Source: Closterium sp. NIES-65
Lineage: Eukaryota > Streptophyta > Zygnematophyceae > Desmidiales > Closteriaceae
Direction of reading: 5' to 3'
DNA length: 64,000 nt
NCBI GenBank assembly: GCA_948144175.1
Contig: CANXME010002192.1
Span: 1,798,001-1,862,000, forward strand
Shown here piece after piece: positions 1 to 11,558 of this stretch. Numbering within the stretch: position 1 is the first letter of the stretch; each line of letters starts with the position of its first letter. The notes under the pieces were generated by a model. That model saw only the letters and a program-made list of their open reading frames with translations, searched no databases and had not been told where the DNA came from. Made by a program: the position numbers and the translations under genes.

Positions 1-513
1 AGCCGCCCTACCTGCGGCCCCGCCGCCCTACCTGCGGCTCGGCCGCCCTACCTGCGGCCCACCCGCCCTACCTGCGGCCCCGCCGCCCTCACCTGCGGTC
101 CCTGCCGCCCTTACCTGCTGTCCCCGCCGCCCTCACTTGCGGCCCCGCCGCCTTCCCTGCGGCCTCGTCACCTGCTGCACCGCCGCCCGCCACCCGAGCC
201 GCCCGAGCCGCCTCACCTAGCCGAGCAGCCAACCGCCGTGCTGCCGTGCAGAAGCACAGCCGAGCCGCCCAGCAGCTGAGCAGCTGGACAGCTGTGCAGC
301 CGAGCCGCCTAGCAGCCGAGCAGCCGAGCCGCCCTGCAGACGAGCTGTCCAGCAGCCGAGCCGCCCTGCAGCCGAGCCGCCGTGCAGCCGAACCACCGAG
401 CCGCCGAGCCACCCTACCTCCGAGCCGCCCGAGCAGCCCCGTCCGGTAAGCACAGCGCCTCTGTCATTGCACTACCCTTTCCCTACTGTGTGCGCTGCTA
501 GTCTACTGTTGTC
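1..513 (+). repeat. GC-rich tandem-repeat 5' leader of copia A1
   Basis: The first 200 bases are variants of a roughly 19-bp unit reading gccgccctacctgcggccc. Degenerate gccgagcagccgagccgcc units follow up to about 440. All frames stay open because of composition, so I call no gene. The position between LTR/primer site and the Gag ATG at 514 matches the leaders of copies B, C, D and E. Confidence 0.75.
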
Positions 514-2080
514 ATGGCTACCCCTAGTGTCCTCGCTTTTGACGCCGAGGGTCGAGCCATTGACTTTGACGTCTGGGTAGATGACCTGCAGCTGTTCTTA
601 CAGTGCGATAGGGCAGATGGTCTCTCCCTCTTTGACCTCACCTCTGGTGCCTCTCCTGCTCCTCCTGCTGATGCTGACGCCACTATTCACTCACAGTGGG
701 CCACGCGCGATGCTGCTGCACGTCTTGCAGTGCGTCGCCACCTCCCTACCTCTGAGCGCGCGCACTTTAGTCAGTACAAGAGTGCTCAGACCTTGTACGA
801 CGCTGTAGTTGCACGCTACTCCTCCCCTGCCACTGCTGCACTGAGCCGTCTCATGCTACCGTACCTCTTCCCTGACCTTGCTGCCTTTCCCACAGTCGCT
901 GACCTCATTACGCACCTCCGCACTAGTGACACTCGCTACCGCGCTGCGCTTCCTGCTGACTTCTGCACCAAGAACCCCCCCCCCCCCCCCCGTGTACATC
1001 ACTCTCTACTACATAGTGACTCGCCTTCTTGACTCCCTTCGCGTAGTCAGGGACCTCTTCCTCTCAGTCTGTCCCACCACTCTCACTGTTGACCTCCTCG
1101 AGAAGTCCCTCCTAGCGGCCGAGAAGAGCATAGTCGCTGTAGGGGCCTCTCGTTGTGACCCGCGCACCCCTATCTTTGAGGGGTGTTCCCCCTCCCCCCT
1201 TCTGCCCTCTGTTGCCTCTGCTGCTGCGGCCGACCTCCTTGGTCTTGTGTCGGTCGGTGCGGCGTCTTCCCCTAGCCGGAGACGCCGCTCTGGCAGAGGC
1301 AAGGGGGGCAGGGGCACTGGAGGAGCGAGCGGGGGCGTTGGAGGTGGAGGTGGAGGCGGCAGGGGGAGTGGGGGTGGCGGTGGGAGTGGAGGTGGGGGTG
1401 GAGGTGTCGGTGGCGGCAGTGGAGGCGGAGGCGGCGGCGGCGGTGGCTGTAGGAGCGGAGGTGGCGGAGGTGGTGGCTGTGGAGGAGGCGGCGGAGGCGG
1501 CGGTAGTAGCGGAGGCGGCGGAGGCGGCAGAGGCGGCGGGGGTGGCGATGGAGCTGGTCGCGGGTCTACGCAGAGGATTAGCTCCGGTGGTGGTCCGCGC
1601 CAGCAGCAGCAGCGCGGTCGTGAGACCCTGTCCCCTCAGCAGCTCCGTGAGTGGTACACTGCACGCCAGCGGGGTGGGGGTTTTGGTCCGTGCACCTACG
1701 TCCTCCGCACCGGCGACCGTGCGGGTGAGCAGTGTGGGGGTGTGCACCTCACCCAGCGCTGCTTTGGCCGCCTGACGGACGCGTGGCGTCACCAGTTCCC
1801 GGAGGCCACAGAGATCCCTCGCTGGGGCGAGCTGTCTAGGGCGGGAGTTGCCATCTATGATCTTGATTTTGATGCTATCCTTTCTGCCATGTATGCTGTG
1901 TCTATTAGTGATGAGGGTGACTGTTACCGGTGTTTCCCGCCCGATCCGGGCATTGAGACTGCTGCTCTAGGTACTGGTGAGGCTGCTGCCCTAAGTGCTT
2001 GCGACGCTGCTGCTCTAGGTGCTACTGCGTCTGCGTCCTTAGGTACTGGTGAGTCTGCGCTCTCAGGTACTGCGTCGGCT
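514..2080 (+). pseudogene. gag: copia A1 gag (capsid, Gly-rich tract, zinc knuckle), frameshifted
   Basis: Gag would form the cytoplasmic particle around the element RNA. The start is the ATG of MATPSVLAFDAEG, conserved in copies B, C and D. The capsid-like part runs to about 976, where a 17-base C run (other copies have ccctcccccc) moves the frame. It resumes in the other frame with VHITLYYIVTRLLDSLR. A glycine/serine tract lies at about 1300-1560, then QQQQ. The Cys-His segment is C-X13-C-X3-H-X4-C at about 1690-1765, wider than the usual CX2CX4HX4C. This is a pseudogene by frameshift. Confidence 0.9.
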
Positions 2081-3440
2081 TCGACCTCCCTCACCTTCAC
2101 CCTTGACTCTGGGGCTTCTCGCTCCTTCTTTCGGGACCGCACCACACTCACGCCGCTTAGTCGGCCGGTTGCGGTGTCTCTGGCTGACCCCTCTGGGGGT
2201 CCTGTCCTGTCTCACTTCTCCCTAGTCCTCCCGTGTCCGGCGGCTCCCTCTGGCACCCTGTCTGGTCTCTACCTTCCCTCATTCTCCACGAACCTGGTGA
2301 GTGGTGCTGACCTACAAGATGGAGGAGTACACCAGTTCACTCCTGCGCGTCAGCGGGTGACGCACTGCACAGAGGCTAGCACAGGTCGACACCTGGCTAC
2401 GTTTACCCGTTAGCCGGGGTCGAGCCTGTACACACTGACCACTACGTCTCCTCCAGCTGCTGAGTCTGGTAGGGTATCTGCGTCGGGTCAGGTGTTTGCT
2501 GCAGCGTCCAGGTCTGGTCCTGAGTCTGCCCCCAGTTCGTGTCGTCTCCTGTCTCACGAGACTCTCTTTTGGCACCTCCGCCTTGGTCACCCCTCTCTGC
2601 TTCGGCTCAAAGGCATGGCCTCCCGTCTTCTTGTTTCTGGTCTACCCAGGTCCCTCCCTCCCCTTCCTCAGGGCCCTGGCCCTACCTGTGTCCCCTGTGT
2701 CAAGGGGCGCCAGCGGGCTGCCCCTCACTCCTCCCAGTTTCCTCCGACAGAGGCCCCACTGCAGACGCTTCAGATGGACGTGTGGGGCCCAGCCCGCGTC
2801 CTTGGATAGGGTCACGAGCGCTACTTCCTGCTCGTTGTTGATGACTATTCGCGTTACACCGCGGTCTTCCCCTTGCGCAGCAAGGGTGATGTCACTGAGG
2901 TGCTGATCTCCTGGATCCAACTCAGGCAGAACTTCGGCTCCGACTTTCCTGTTCTCATCTGCACTCGGACAGAGGCGAAGAGTTTTCCTCTAGCCTTTTG
3001 CGAGCCTACTTTCACGCACGAGGCATCCGTCAGACCTTCACGCTTCCGGACTCCCCGCAGCAAAATGGGATTGCTGAGCGCCGCATTGGCATGGTCACGG
3101 ACGTCGCCCGTACGTCTATGATGCATGCGGCTGCTCCCCACTTTCTGTGGTCGTTTGCGGTGAGGTACGCGGCGCATCAGATCAACCTACACCCCGGGGT
3201 CTTTAGGCCGGAGACCTCCCCAGCCCTGCTGTGGACGGGTAAGGTTGGCGATGCTTCGGCGTTCCGGGTCTGGGGATCTCAGGCGTTTGTCCGCGACTTG
3301 TCTGCGGACAAGCTGTCCCCTCGTGCTGCTCCTTGCGTCTTCCTGGGATTCCCCCCTGACGCGCCTGGGTGGCAGTTCTACCACCCCACCTCTCGCCGTG
3401 TTCTGTCCTCCCAGGACGTCACGTTTGACGAGTCGGTCCC
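2081..3440 (+). pseudogene. pol: copia A1 protease and integrase, nonsense-mutated
   Basis: The protease active site LDSGASRSFF lies near 2100. The GAG-preintegrase/HHCC part (FWHLRLGHPSL, CVPCVKGRQ) spans about 2560-2720. The catalytic core has DVWGPAR and VVDDYSR, then the QQNGIAERRIGMV glutamate block near 3058-3094. Stops fall at 2411 (TAG, aligned to CAG in copy C) and 2807 (TAG, aligned to CAG in copies B and C). Around 2955-2995 the HSDRGGEFSS block is damaged. The integrase would have joined element DNA to the chromosome, but this copy cannot encode it. Confidence 0.9.
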
Positions 3441-6400
3441 CTACTACCGCCTCTTCCCCTACCGCACTCCGTCCCTCCCCCCCCCCCCCGCTCTTCCTTG
3501 TACCAGGTCCCCCCCCGGTAGACCCCCTCCCCCCTCAAGGTCCTGCCCCTTCAGGTGTGTCCCAGGTAGACGCAGTCGAGCTTGTCGAGGTTACTGGTGA
3601 CTCTTGTGCTGCTCAGGGTACTGAGCCTGGGGGTGCTGAGACTGGGGGTGCTGAGCGTGGGGGTGCTGAGCCTGGGGGTGCTGAGCCTGGGAGTGCTGAG
3701 CCTGGGGGTGCTGAGCCAAGGGGTGCTGAGCCTGGGGGTGCTGAGCGTGGGGGTGCTATGCCTGGGGGTGCTACGCCTGGGGGTGCTGTGCCTGGGGGTG
3801 CTACACCAGGGGGTGCTGAGCCTAGGGGTGCTGAGCTTGGAGGTGCTACGCCTGGAGGTTCTCCGGTTGCTTCGTCTCTGCGGGAGCCACTCTCTCCACA
3901 GGAGCTGCGCGAGTGGTTTGCCCGGCGCTGGAGCCGTGCTTCTGGTGCTGGAGGTTCTTCAGCCACTGAGGGTGCTGCTGTCGCGGGTCCCGGAGGTACT
4001 CGTACTGCGAGTACTGGAGCTGGTGGGCCTGCGGGTTCGACTGGAGCTGGTGCTGCTGAGGGTGTTGGCGCTGAGACTACCGCTGGCGGTCCTGCTGGGG
4101 GTCCTCCTGGTGCTGCTGGAGGTTCTCAAGCTACTGGAGGTGCTGCTGGAGCGTGTGCACCTGCTGGGGGTACTGGTGCTGTCCCTGCTGTGTTTGGCGT
4201 CGCCACGCGGCCTCGACTGTACTTCGTTCCACTCCTGCAGCAGGTTCTTGGTCTTCCACCTTCTACTGGTCCTCCTCCTCCCTTAGAGTGTCCACAGCCT
4301 GACCCGTCACAATTACAGTTGCAGCCTACCTCCCCTTTGCCTGCTCCTTCTCCCTATACTGGTCCTACTGGAGGTCTCGAGGAGCGTCGTGAGCCTACGT
4401 CTCGCCCTACGTCGCGTGTCCGTCCTGCTCGCGTTTGTGGTCGTGGTTCGCGTCAGCGTCCTCCTCCTGTCCCTGGCACACACCGGATGTCTCTGCGTCC
4501 GTCAACTGCTCCTCTGCGTGCCCCTTTGCCTTCTCCTCCTGAGTCCTCTCTTCCTGCTATTGCCGACCCGGAGTCAGACTCTCTTCGTGCTGTCAGTCCT
4601 ACTGTCACGCATCTCCTGGCTACTTTCGTCACTGACCCTTCTTCCGAGTCCACTGCTGCGTCTGCCCTAGTTGCTGAGCTCGTCGACTTTGCTGCTCGCT
4701 CTCGCCTAGACTACGCTGCTAGTCTTGTCGCTGAGTTTGAGTCTGTCTGTCCTTTGTCCGTCTGGGGTGAGTGTGCCCTTGGCACGGACGTCCTTGAGGA
4801 CAGGCAAGAGGAGTTCCAGTGTCTGGCAGCTGCTTCACCTCATCTCGTGTCCGTACTGCTTACCCCTGAGGGAGACCCGGATGCACTTGACATCCCGACT
4901 CCGCGCTCCTACGCGGAGGCGATAGAGGGTCCCTACTCCTCTTAGTGGCAGGCAGCTATGGACACAGAGATGGCTTCCTCGAAGTCCACAGGCACCTACG
5001 TTGACGCTGTTCCCCCTCTTGGGGCGAACATCGTCAGTGGCATGTGGATTTTCGGGGTGAAGCGACCGCCGCGCTCTCCGCCTGTCTTCAAGGCGCGTTA
5101 CGTGGCTCGTGGCTTCAGTCAGCGGCAGGGAGTTGACTACTTTCAGACCTTCTCTCCCACCCCGAAGATGACCACTCTTCGGGTACTGCTGCACGTTGCT
5201 GCTCACCGTGACTACGAGCTGCACTCTCTCGACTTTAGCACAACTTTCTTGCAGGGCAGCCTGCACGAGGAGATCTGGCTGCGCCGCCCACCTGGCTTGA
5301 CTGGGTTGTTCCCTCCTGGTACCCAGTGGAGCCTCCGGCGTCCAGTTTACGGTCTCCGCCTTGCGCCAAGTGAGTGGCACGACACACTGAGGACTACACT
5401 TGCGGCTCTTGGGTTTGCTCCTTCTACTGCCGACCCGCCGCTGTTTCTACGCACCGACACCTCTTTGCCGGCGTTCTACATCCTCGTGTACGTTGACGAC
5501 TTGGCCTTTGCCATAGCTGACAGTGCTGGACTCGCCTAAGTGAAGCCCGAGTTGCAGAAGAGACACACGTGCACAGACCTGGGTGAACTGCGCAGCTACC
5601 TTGGCTTGCAGATCACCCGGGACAGAGCACAGAGCACCATTACCCTGACTCAGTCACACATGGTGCAGCAGGTCCTTCAGCGCTTCGGCTTCACGTACTC
5701 CTCGCCTCAGGCCACTCCTCTGCCTACTCGCCACCCGCTCTCAGCTCTGCCTTCGGATGAGTCCGTAGAGTCAAGTGGCCCGTATCCAGAGCTTGTTGGC
5801 TGCCTCATGTACCTGATGACCTGCACACGACCTGACCTTGCATACCCTCTTAGCATTCTTGCACGCTATGTCGCTCCTGGGAGACACCGACCAGAGCACA
5901 TGGCTGCAGCGAAGAGGGTGTTGCGCTACTTGTGCAGTACGTCGGGCATGGGGCTTGTGCTTGGAGGGCAGAGTTTAGTGGTCCTCACTAGGCACGCAGA
6001 CGCTTCTTGGGCTGACGACCAGGCTACGCAGCGGTCGTCACAGGGTTACACCTTCAGCCTTGGTTCCGGCTCTGTCTCGTGGCGGGCTACTAGCTCGTCT
6101 TCTGTTCTCGGCTCTAGTTGTGAGGCTGAGATCTACGCTGGGGCCATGGCTGCACAGGAGCTTCGCTGGCTCACCTACCTGCTTACTGACCTCGGAGAGC
6201 CGCCTCATTCTCCTCTAGTGCTGTACGTAGACAACAAGGCCATGCTGGCCTTGTGTCGCGAGCAGCGATTGGAGCACAGAAGCACATTGCTCTCCGCTAC
6301 TTTCTTGCTCGTGAGCTACAGCAGCGTGGACAGTTGAGGCTTGCGTACGTGGCCTCTAAGGCCAACACTGCTGATGTTTTCACCAAGGCACTTCCGCCTT

Positions 6401-6468
6401 GTGATCATCAGCGCTTCTGCACTCAGTTGGGTCTTGTCCCTGTCTTGCCTCACTTGCTCACCTCTTGA
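3441..6468 (+). pseudogene. pol: copia A1 GGAEP linker, reverse transcriptase and RNase H, broken
   Basis: A 15-bp tandem unit (gggggtgctgagcct) encodes GGAEP repeats at about 3620-3860 between integrase and RT. RT begins near 4950 (MASSKSTGTYVDAV), with VKRPP, ARYVARGFSQRQGVDYF, the LDFSTTFLQG block and YVDDLAFA near 5490. RNase H follows with ADASWADDQATQRS, CEAEIYAGAMA and YVDNKAMLALCREQ, ending in HLLTS and TGA at 6466-6468. Breaks: C run near 3480, TAG 4943 (CAG elsewhere), TAA 5537 (TAC elsewhere), and a 4-bp deletion near 6281. Confidence 0.91.
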
Positions 6469-6691
6469 CCTTGCTTGTACTGTTACATATATATATACCT
6501 GCTCTTCCTTGTCTAGCCTTATATATATATATATATATGTGTGTACTCCTGCATGTGATCTGGCCTTCTGGCCTTGTACTTGTGCTCGGAATGTGTGGTG
6601 ACTTTGTGATCCACCGTGAGCTTTGCTTTGTTTTACTTTGCTTGACCGGTCTTGTGACCCTCTGTTCTCTTTCACTTTGCTTATGGGGGTG

Positions 6692-6822
6692 TGTCAGAAC
6701 ATTATAGCTTATGCTTTTGTGTAGGCTGTAGTGGGGTATCCCATAAGGGGTACAACCGAATTAGGGTTAGTACTTGTACCCACTTCATTCATAGTGCATT
6801 CATCCTCGTTTCAGTTTTCTCA
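6692..6822 (+). repeat. LTR between copia A1 and A2 (131 bp)
   Basis: It starts TGTCAGAACATTATAGC directly after the polypurine tract ttatgggggtg and ends gttttctca. It matches the LTRs at 10587 and 56712, including the block tagtggggta and the ggtacaacc motif. Position 6823 continues straight into integrase sequence rather than a primer site, so this LTR serves both A1 and A2. Confidence 0.88.
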
Positions 6823-6830
6823 TGGCCTTC

Positions 6831-8842
6831 TGCGAGCCTACTGTCGTGCACGAGGCACCCGCCAGACCTTCACGCTTTCGGACTCTCCACAGCAAAATGG
6901 GATTGCTGAGCGCCGCATTGGCATGGTGATGGACGTCGCCCGTACGTCCATGATGCATGCGGTTGCCCCCCATTTTTTGTGGCTGTTTGCGGTCTGGTAC
7001 GCGGCGCATCAGATCAACCTTTAGCCCAGGGTCTCCATGCCGGAGACCTCCCAAGCTTTGCTGTGGACGGGGAAGGTTGGCGATGGGTTTGCGTTCAGTG
7101 TCTGGGGATCTCGGGCGTTTGTCCGCGACTTGTCTGCGGACAAGCTGTCCCCTCGTGCTGCTCCCTGCGTCTTCCTGGGTTTCCCCCCTGACGCGCCAGG
7201 GTGGCAGTTCTACCACCCCACCTCTCGCCGTGTTCTATCCTCCCAGGACGTCACGTTCGACGAGTTGGTCCCCTACTACCGTCTCTTCCCCTACCGCACT
7301 CCGTCCCTCCCTCCGCCACAGCTCTTCCTTGTGCCAGGTCCCCCCCCGGTAGACCCCCTCCCCTTTCAGGATCCTGCCCCTTCAGGTGTGTCCCAGGTAG
7401 ACGCTGTTGAGCCTGTCGAGGCCGCTAGTGCTCAGCCTAGGGGTGCTTACTCTGGGGGTGCTGAGCGTCTGGGTGCTACGCCTGGGGGTGCTGAGCCTGG
7501 GGGTGCTGAGCCTGGGAGTGCTGAGCCTGGGGGTGCTGAGCCTGGGGGTGCTGAGCTTGGGGGTGTTGAGCCTGGGGGTGCTGAGCCTGGGAGTGCTGAG
7601 CCTGGGGGTGCTGAGCCTGGGGGTGCTACGCCTGGGGGTGCTACGCCTGGAGGTGTTGAGCCTGGAGGTGCTAAGCCTGAGGGAGCTGGGCCTGCTCGTG
7701 TGGCGTCTGGTGGTGCTGTGCCTGGCGGTTCTGCGGGTGCTTCGTCTCGCCGGGAGCCACTCTCTCCACAGGAGCTGCGTGAGTGGTTTGCCCGACGCTG
7801 GAGGCGAGCTGCTGGAGCTGGAGGTTCTGCGGGTACTGGAGGTTCTGTTGTTGCTGAGGGTGCTGGTGCCGCGGGTCCCGGAGGTGCTCGTACTGGGAGT
7901 ACAGGAGCTGCTGGGCCTGCGGGTACTTCTGGAGCTGGAGCTGCTGCGGGTGTTGGCGCTGAGGCTACTGCTGTCGGTCCTGGAGGCGGTCCTGCTGGGG
8001 GTGCTACTGGTGCTGCTGGAGGTACTTGAGCTGGAGGTGCTGCTGGTGCTGGTGCTGCCGCTGGGGGTACTGGTGCTGTCCTTGCTGTGTCTGGAGTCGC
8101 CGCGCGGCCTCGGCCGTACTTGGTTCCGCTCCTTCACCAGGTTCTTGGTCTCGCGCCTTCTACTGGTCCTCCTCCTCCCTTCGAGTGTCCACAGTCAGTC
8201 CTGTCACAGTTACAGTTACAGCCGGCCTCCCCACTGCCTGCTCCGTCTCCCTACACTGGTCCTACTAGAGGTCTTGCTGAGGGTCGTGAGCCTCGGTCTC
8301 GCCCTGCGTCGCCTGTCCGTGCTGCTCGCACTAGTGGTCGCGGTTCGCGTCAGCGTTTTCCTCCTGTCCCTGGCATGCACCGGATGTCTCTGCGTCCGTC
8401 CACTGCTCCTCTGCGTGCCCCTTTGCCTTCTCCTCCTGAGTCCTCTCTTCCTGCTCTTGCCGACCCGGAGTCGGACTCTCTTCGTGCTGCCAGTCCAACT
8501 GTCACGCGTCTCCTTGCTACTGTTGTCACTGACCCTTCCTTTGAGTCCACTGCTGCGTCTGCCCTAGTTGCTGAGCTCATCGACTTTGCTGCTCGCAGTT
8601 GCCTAGACTACGCCGCCAGTCTTGTTGCTGAGTATGAGTCTGTCAGTCCTCCGTCCGTCGGGGGTGAGTGTGCCCTTGGCACGGACGTCCTTGAGGACAG
8701 GCAGGAGGAGTTCCAGTGCTTGGCCGCTGCTTCACCTCATCTCGTGTCCGTACTGCTTACCCCTGAGGGAGACCCGGATGCACTTGACATCCCGACTCTG
8801 CGCTCTTACGCGGAGGCGATAGAGGGTCCCTACTCCTCTTAG
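6831..8842 (+). pseudogene. pol: copia A2 partial integrase and GGAEP linker
   Basis: It opens inside integrase with RQTFTLSDSPQQNGIAERR, so the HHCC domain and the first catalytic aspartates are missing. A TAG at 7022 sits where copy C has CAG. The integrase C-terminal region (DLSADKLSPRAAPCVFLGFP) lies near 7130-7200. About 16 GGAEP-type repeats run from 7440 to 7690, longer than in A1. Further breaks are a TGA at 8027, a frame change, and TAG at 8840 where B, C and D have CAG. Confidence 0.87.
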
Positions 8843-10367
8843 TGGCAGGCAGCTATGGACGCAGAGATGGCTTCCTGGAAGTCCACAGGCACCTACGTTG
8901 ATGAGGTTCCCCCGCCTGGGGCGAACATCGTCAGTGGCATGTGGATTTTCAGGGTGAAGCGGCCGCCGCGTTCTCCGCCTGTCTTCAAGGCGCATTACGT
9001 GGCTCGTGGCTTCAGTCAGCGGCAGGGAGTTGACTACTTTCAGACCTTCTCTCCCACCCCGAAGATGACCACTCTTCGGGTACTACTGCACGTAGCTGCT
9101 CACCGTGACTACGAGCTACACTCTCTTGACTTCAGCACAGCTTTCTGGCAGAGCAGCCTGCACGAGGAGATCTGGCTCTGCCGCCCACCTGGCTTCACTG
9201 GGACTTTTCCTGGGCACCTAGTGGAGCCTTTGGCGGCCAGTCTACGGTCTTCGCCAGGCACTGCATGAGTGGCACGACACACTGAGGACTACACTTTCGG
9301 CTCTTGGGTTTGCTCCCTCTACTGCCGACCCGTCGCTGTTTCTGCGCACCGACACTTCTCTGCCGCCGTTCTACATCCTCGTGTACATCGACGACTTGGT
9401 CTTTGCCACAGCTCACACTGCTGGACTCGCCTACGTGAAGTCCGAGCTGTAGAAGAGTCACACGTGCACTGACCTTGGTGAACTGCGCAGCTACCTTGGC
9501 TTGCAGATCACCCGGGACAGAGCACGCCGTACCATTACCCTGACTCAGTCACACATGGTGCAGCAGGTCCTTCAGCGCTTCGGCTTCACGTACTCCTCGC
9601 CTCAGGCCACTCCTCTGCCTACTCGCCACTCGCTCTCAGCTCTGCCTTCGGATGAGTCCGTAGAGTCGAGTGGCCCGTACCCAGAGCTTGTTGGCTGCCT
9701 CATGTACCTGATGACCTGCACACGACCTGACCTTGCATACCCTCTTAGCATTCTTGCACGCTATGTTGCTCCTGGGAGACACAGACTAGAGCTCATGGCT
9801 GCAGCGAAGAGGGTGTTGCGCTACTTGTGCAGTACATCGGGCATGGGGCTTGTGCTTGGAGGGCAGAGTTTAGTGGTCCTCACTGGGCACGCAGACGCTT
9901 CTTGGGCTGACGACCAGGCTACGCAGCGTTCGTCACAGGGTTACACCTTCAGCCTTGGTTCCGGCTCTGTTTCGTGGCGGGCTACTCGTTCGTCTTCTGT
10001 TCTCGGCTCCAATTGTGAGGCTGAGATCTACGCAGGAGCCATGGCTGCTCAGGAGCTTCGCTGGCTCACCTACCTGCTGACTGACCTCGGAGAGCCGCCT
10101 CGTTCTCCTCCAGTGCTGTACGTAGACAACAAGGCCATGGTGGCCTTGTGTCGAGAGCAGAGACTGGAGCACTGAACGAAGCACATTGCTCTCCGCTGCT
10201 TCCTTGCTCGTGAGCTGCAACAGCGTGGTCAGCTGCGTCTTGTGTACGTGGCCTCGGAGGCCAACACTGTTGATGTTTTCACTAAGGCACTTCCGCCTTG
10301 TGATCATCAGCGCTTCTGTACTCAGCTGGGTCTTGGGCCTGGCTTGCCTCACTTGCTCACCTCTTGA
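8843..10367 (+). pseudogene. pol: copia A2 reverse transcriptase and RNase H, broken
   Basis: RT blocks: MASWKSTGTYVDEVPPPG, IVSGMWIFRVKRPP, GFSQRQGVDYFQTFSP and DFSTAFWQSSLHEE. A small indel near 9205-9262 shifts the frame. YIDDLVFATA (9388) replaces the usual YVDD, and TAG at 9450 stands for CAG. RNase H has GHADASWADDQATQRS, CEAEIYAGAMAAQELRW and YVDNKAMVALCREQRLEH. Then TGA at 10173 replaces AGA. The family stop TGA is at 10365-10367. Confidence 0.9.
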
Positions 10368-10586
10368 CCTTGTTCGTACTGTTACATATATATATTCACC
10401 TGCTCTTGCTTGTCTCGCCTTTTATATATATATATATATATGTGTACTCCTGCATGTGAACTGGCCTTGTGGCCTTGAACTTGTGCTCGGAATGTGTGGT
10501 GACTTTGTGATCCACCCTGAGCTTGCTTTGCTTTGCTTGACTGGTCTTGTGACCCCTTGTTCTCCCCCACTTTGCCTATGGGGGTG

Positions 10587-10715
10587 TGTAAGAACATCAT
10601 AGCTTATGCTTTTGTGTAGGCTATAGTGGGGTAGCCCATAAGGGGTACAACCCAATTAGGGTTAGTACTTGTACCCAACTCTTTCATAGTTCATTCATTC
10701 TCGTTCATTTTCACA
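10587..10715 (+). repeat. 3' LTR of copia A2 (129 bp)
   Basis: It starts TGTAAGAACATCATAGC after the polypurine tract ctatgggggtg and ends cattttcaca. It is closely similar to the LTR at 6692 but not identical. From 10716 the sequence is unrelated to the element. No target duplication can be tested because the A1 5' end is outside the window. Confidence 0.87.
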
Positions 10716-11380
10716 CCAGCTCCTCCCCGCAGTTCCTTCACCTACTTGTACTCCAGCTTCTAAGGTGAGCTTTCTAGGGACTAGATAAAAGTTTACGTAC
10801 TAAAGTCAAGATAATGTCTACGATCTTCTCTAGTTGTTCACAAAAGTACCTCGTGTTAAGTCATTTTAGACGAAGTTTTACGATTACTATGTAGATTACA
10901 GAGCATCATCGCGTCTCTCTTCTTGTCGAGCTTTCTCGCTCGTCCCCCTCCTCCTCGTCCGTCCACCTCTTTCTCTTGTCCGCCTATCTTTGTATCTCCT
11001 TACTGAAGTTCTTCTACATCCCCTGATTTTAACCGTGATTTTTTTGGCATCGTCTCTTCATCCGATCTTTCCTTTCGTTTCTTCTTTTCGCTTATCCTTG
11101 ATCGTATTAAATGTCGTGAGAAAGCTCAGAGCTCGCAGAAAAGTTGTCCGTCTTATTCAAACTTTGTGACAGCAATATTTTTGGCAAATCCGAGTGGAAC
11201 ACTCAATAGAAGACATTAACAGATTTCTCTTGTTATTGTCTGCCTTTGTTTCTTTGCTTAATTTCTGTCGTAGCATTATGTCATATTCATGTATCTGTTT
11301 ATGTCGCTGTACAAGGTCAACAACCCAAGAAGCTACGTCGTTTTGATTTGTTGAAAGCCGTAGATTATTGAAGCCGTAGT
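10716..11380. other. AT-richer non-coding interval, no gene seen
   Basis: No reading frame of note and no similarity to the repeats elsewhere in the window. Composition is markedly more AT-rich than the flanking elements. It may be old host sequence into which A1/A2 and NA1 inserted. Confidence 0.5.
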
Positions 11381-11558
11381 TGTTAGAATACTAGTTACAG
11401 TGCAGGAGCCATAGCTAGGGTTTAGCTAGCTACGCAAGAGAGAGTAGGTAAAAGAAGGGTTTGACTAACATGCAGTTTGGTATGTACAGGAAACACTAAA
11501 GGGTTGTAGTCACTATTGAGTACCCGACTGCAGGCTAGACAAGCATAATATTCTGACA
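11381..11558 (-). repeat. 3' LTR of NA1 (178 bp)
   Basis: It pairs with 12825-13002 at the same length. Differences such as gtatgtacaggaaacactaa versus gtacatatagaaaaccctat show that the pair has aged. Read on the minus strand it starts TGTCAGAATATTATGC, similar to the copia LTR start. Confidence 0.87.

Larger units (their letters stand above)
1..6822 (+). mobile_element. Ty1/copia LTR retrotransposon A1, degenerate, 5' end outside window
   Basis: The element carries the copia order Gag, protease, integrase, reverse transcriptase, RNase H, then a TA-rich 3' UTR, a polypurine tract and a short LTR at 6692-6822. The 5' LTR and primer site lie left of the window. Coding is broken by C-run frameshifts near 976-992 and 3477-3490, stops at 2411, 2807, 4943 and 5537, and a 4-bp deletion near 6281. 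It is a dead copy of the family represented by B, C, D and E. Confidence 0.93.
6823..10715 (+). mobile_element. copia A2, 5'-truncated copy joined to the A1 LTR
   Basis: Immediately after the LTR end the sequence reads tggccttctgcgagcctac, which aligns with ctagccttttgcgagcctac at 2984 inside the A1 integrase. Leader, gag, protease and half of the integrase are absent. The rest (integrase C-terminal part, linker, RT, RNase H, 3' UTR, LTR) is in order. The structure fits recombination or template jumping between an LTR and an internal site with short homology. Confidence 0.88.

Noticed and set aside
1112-1792. Minus-strand Thr/Ala-rich frame opposite copia A1 gag, with similar ones opposite B, C and D
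   Set aside because: It is an antisense shadow of the glycine-rich Gag tract.
3582-4286. Leu-Gly-Val frames over the GGAEP minisatellite
   Set aside because: They are an alternative frame of a 15-bp repeat; the GGAEP frame joins integrase to RT.
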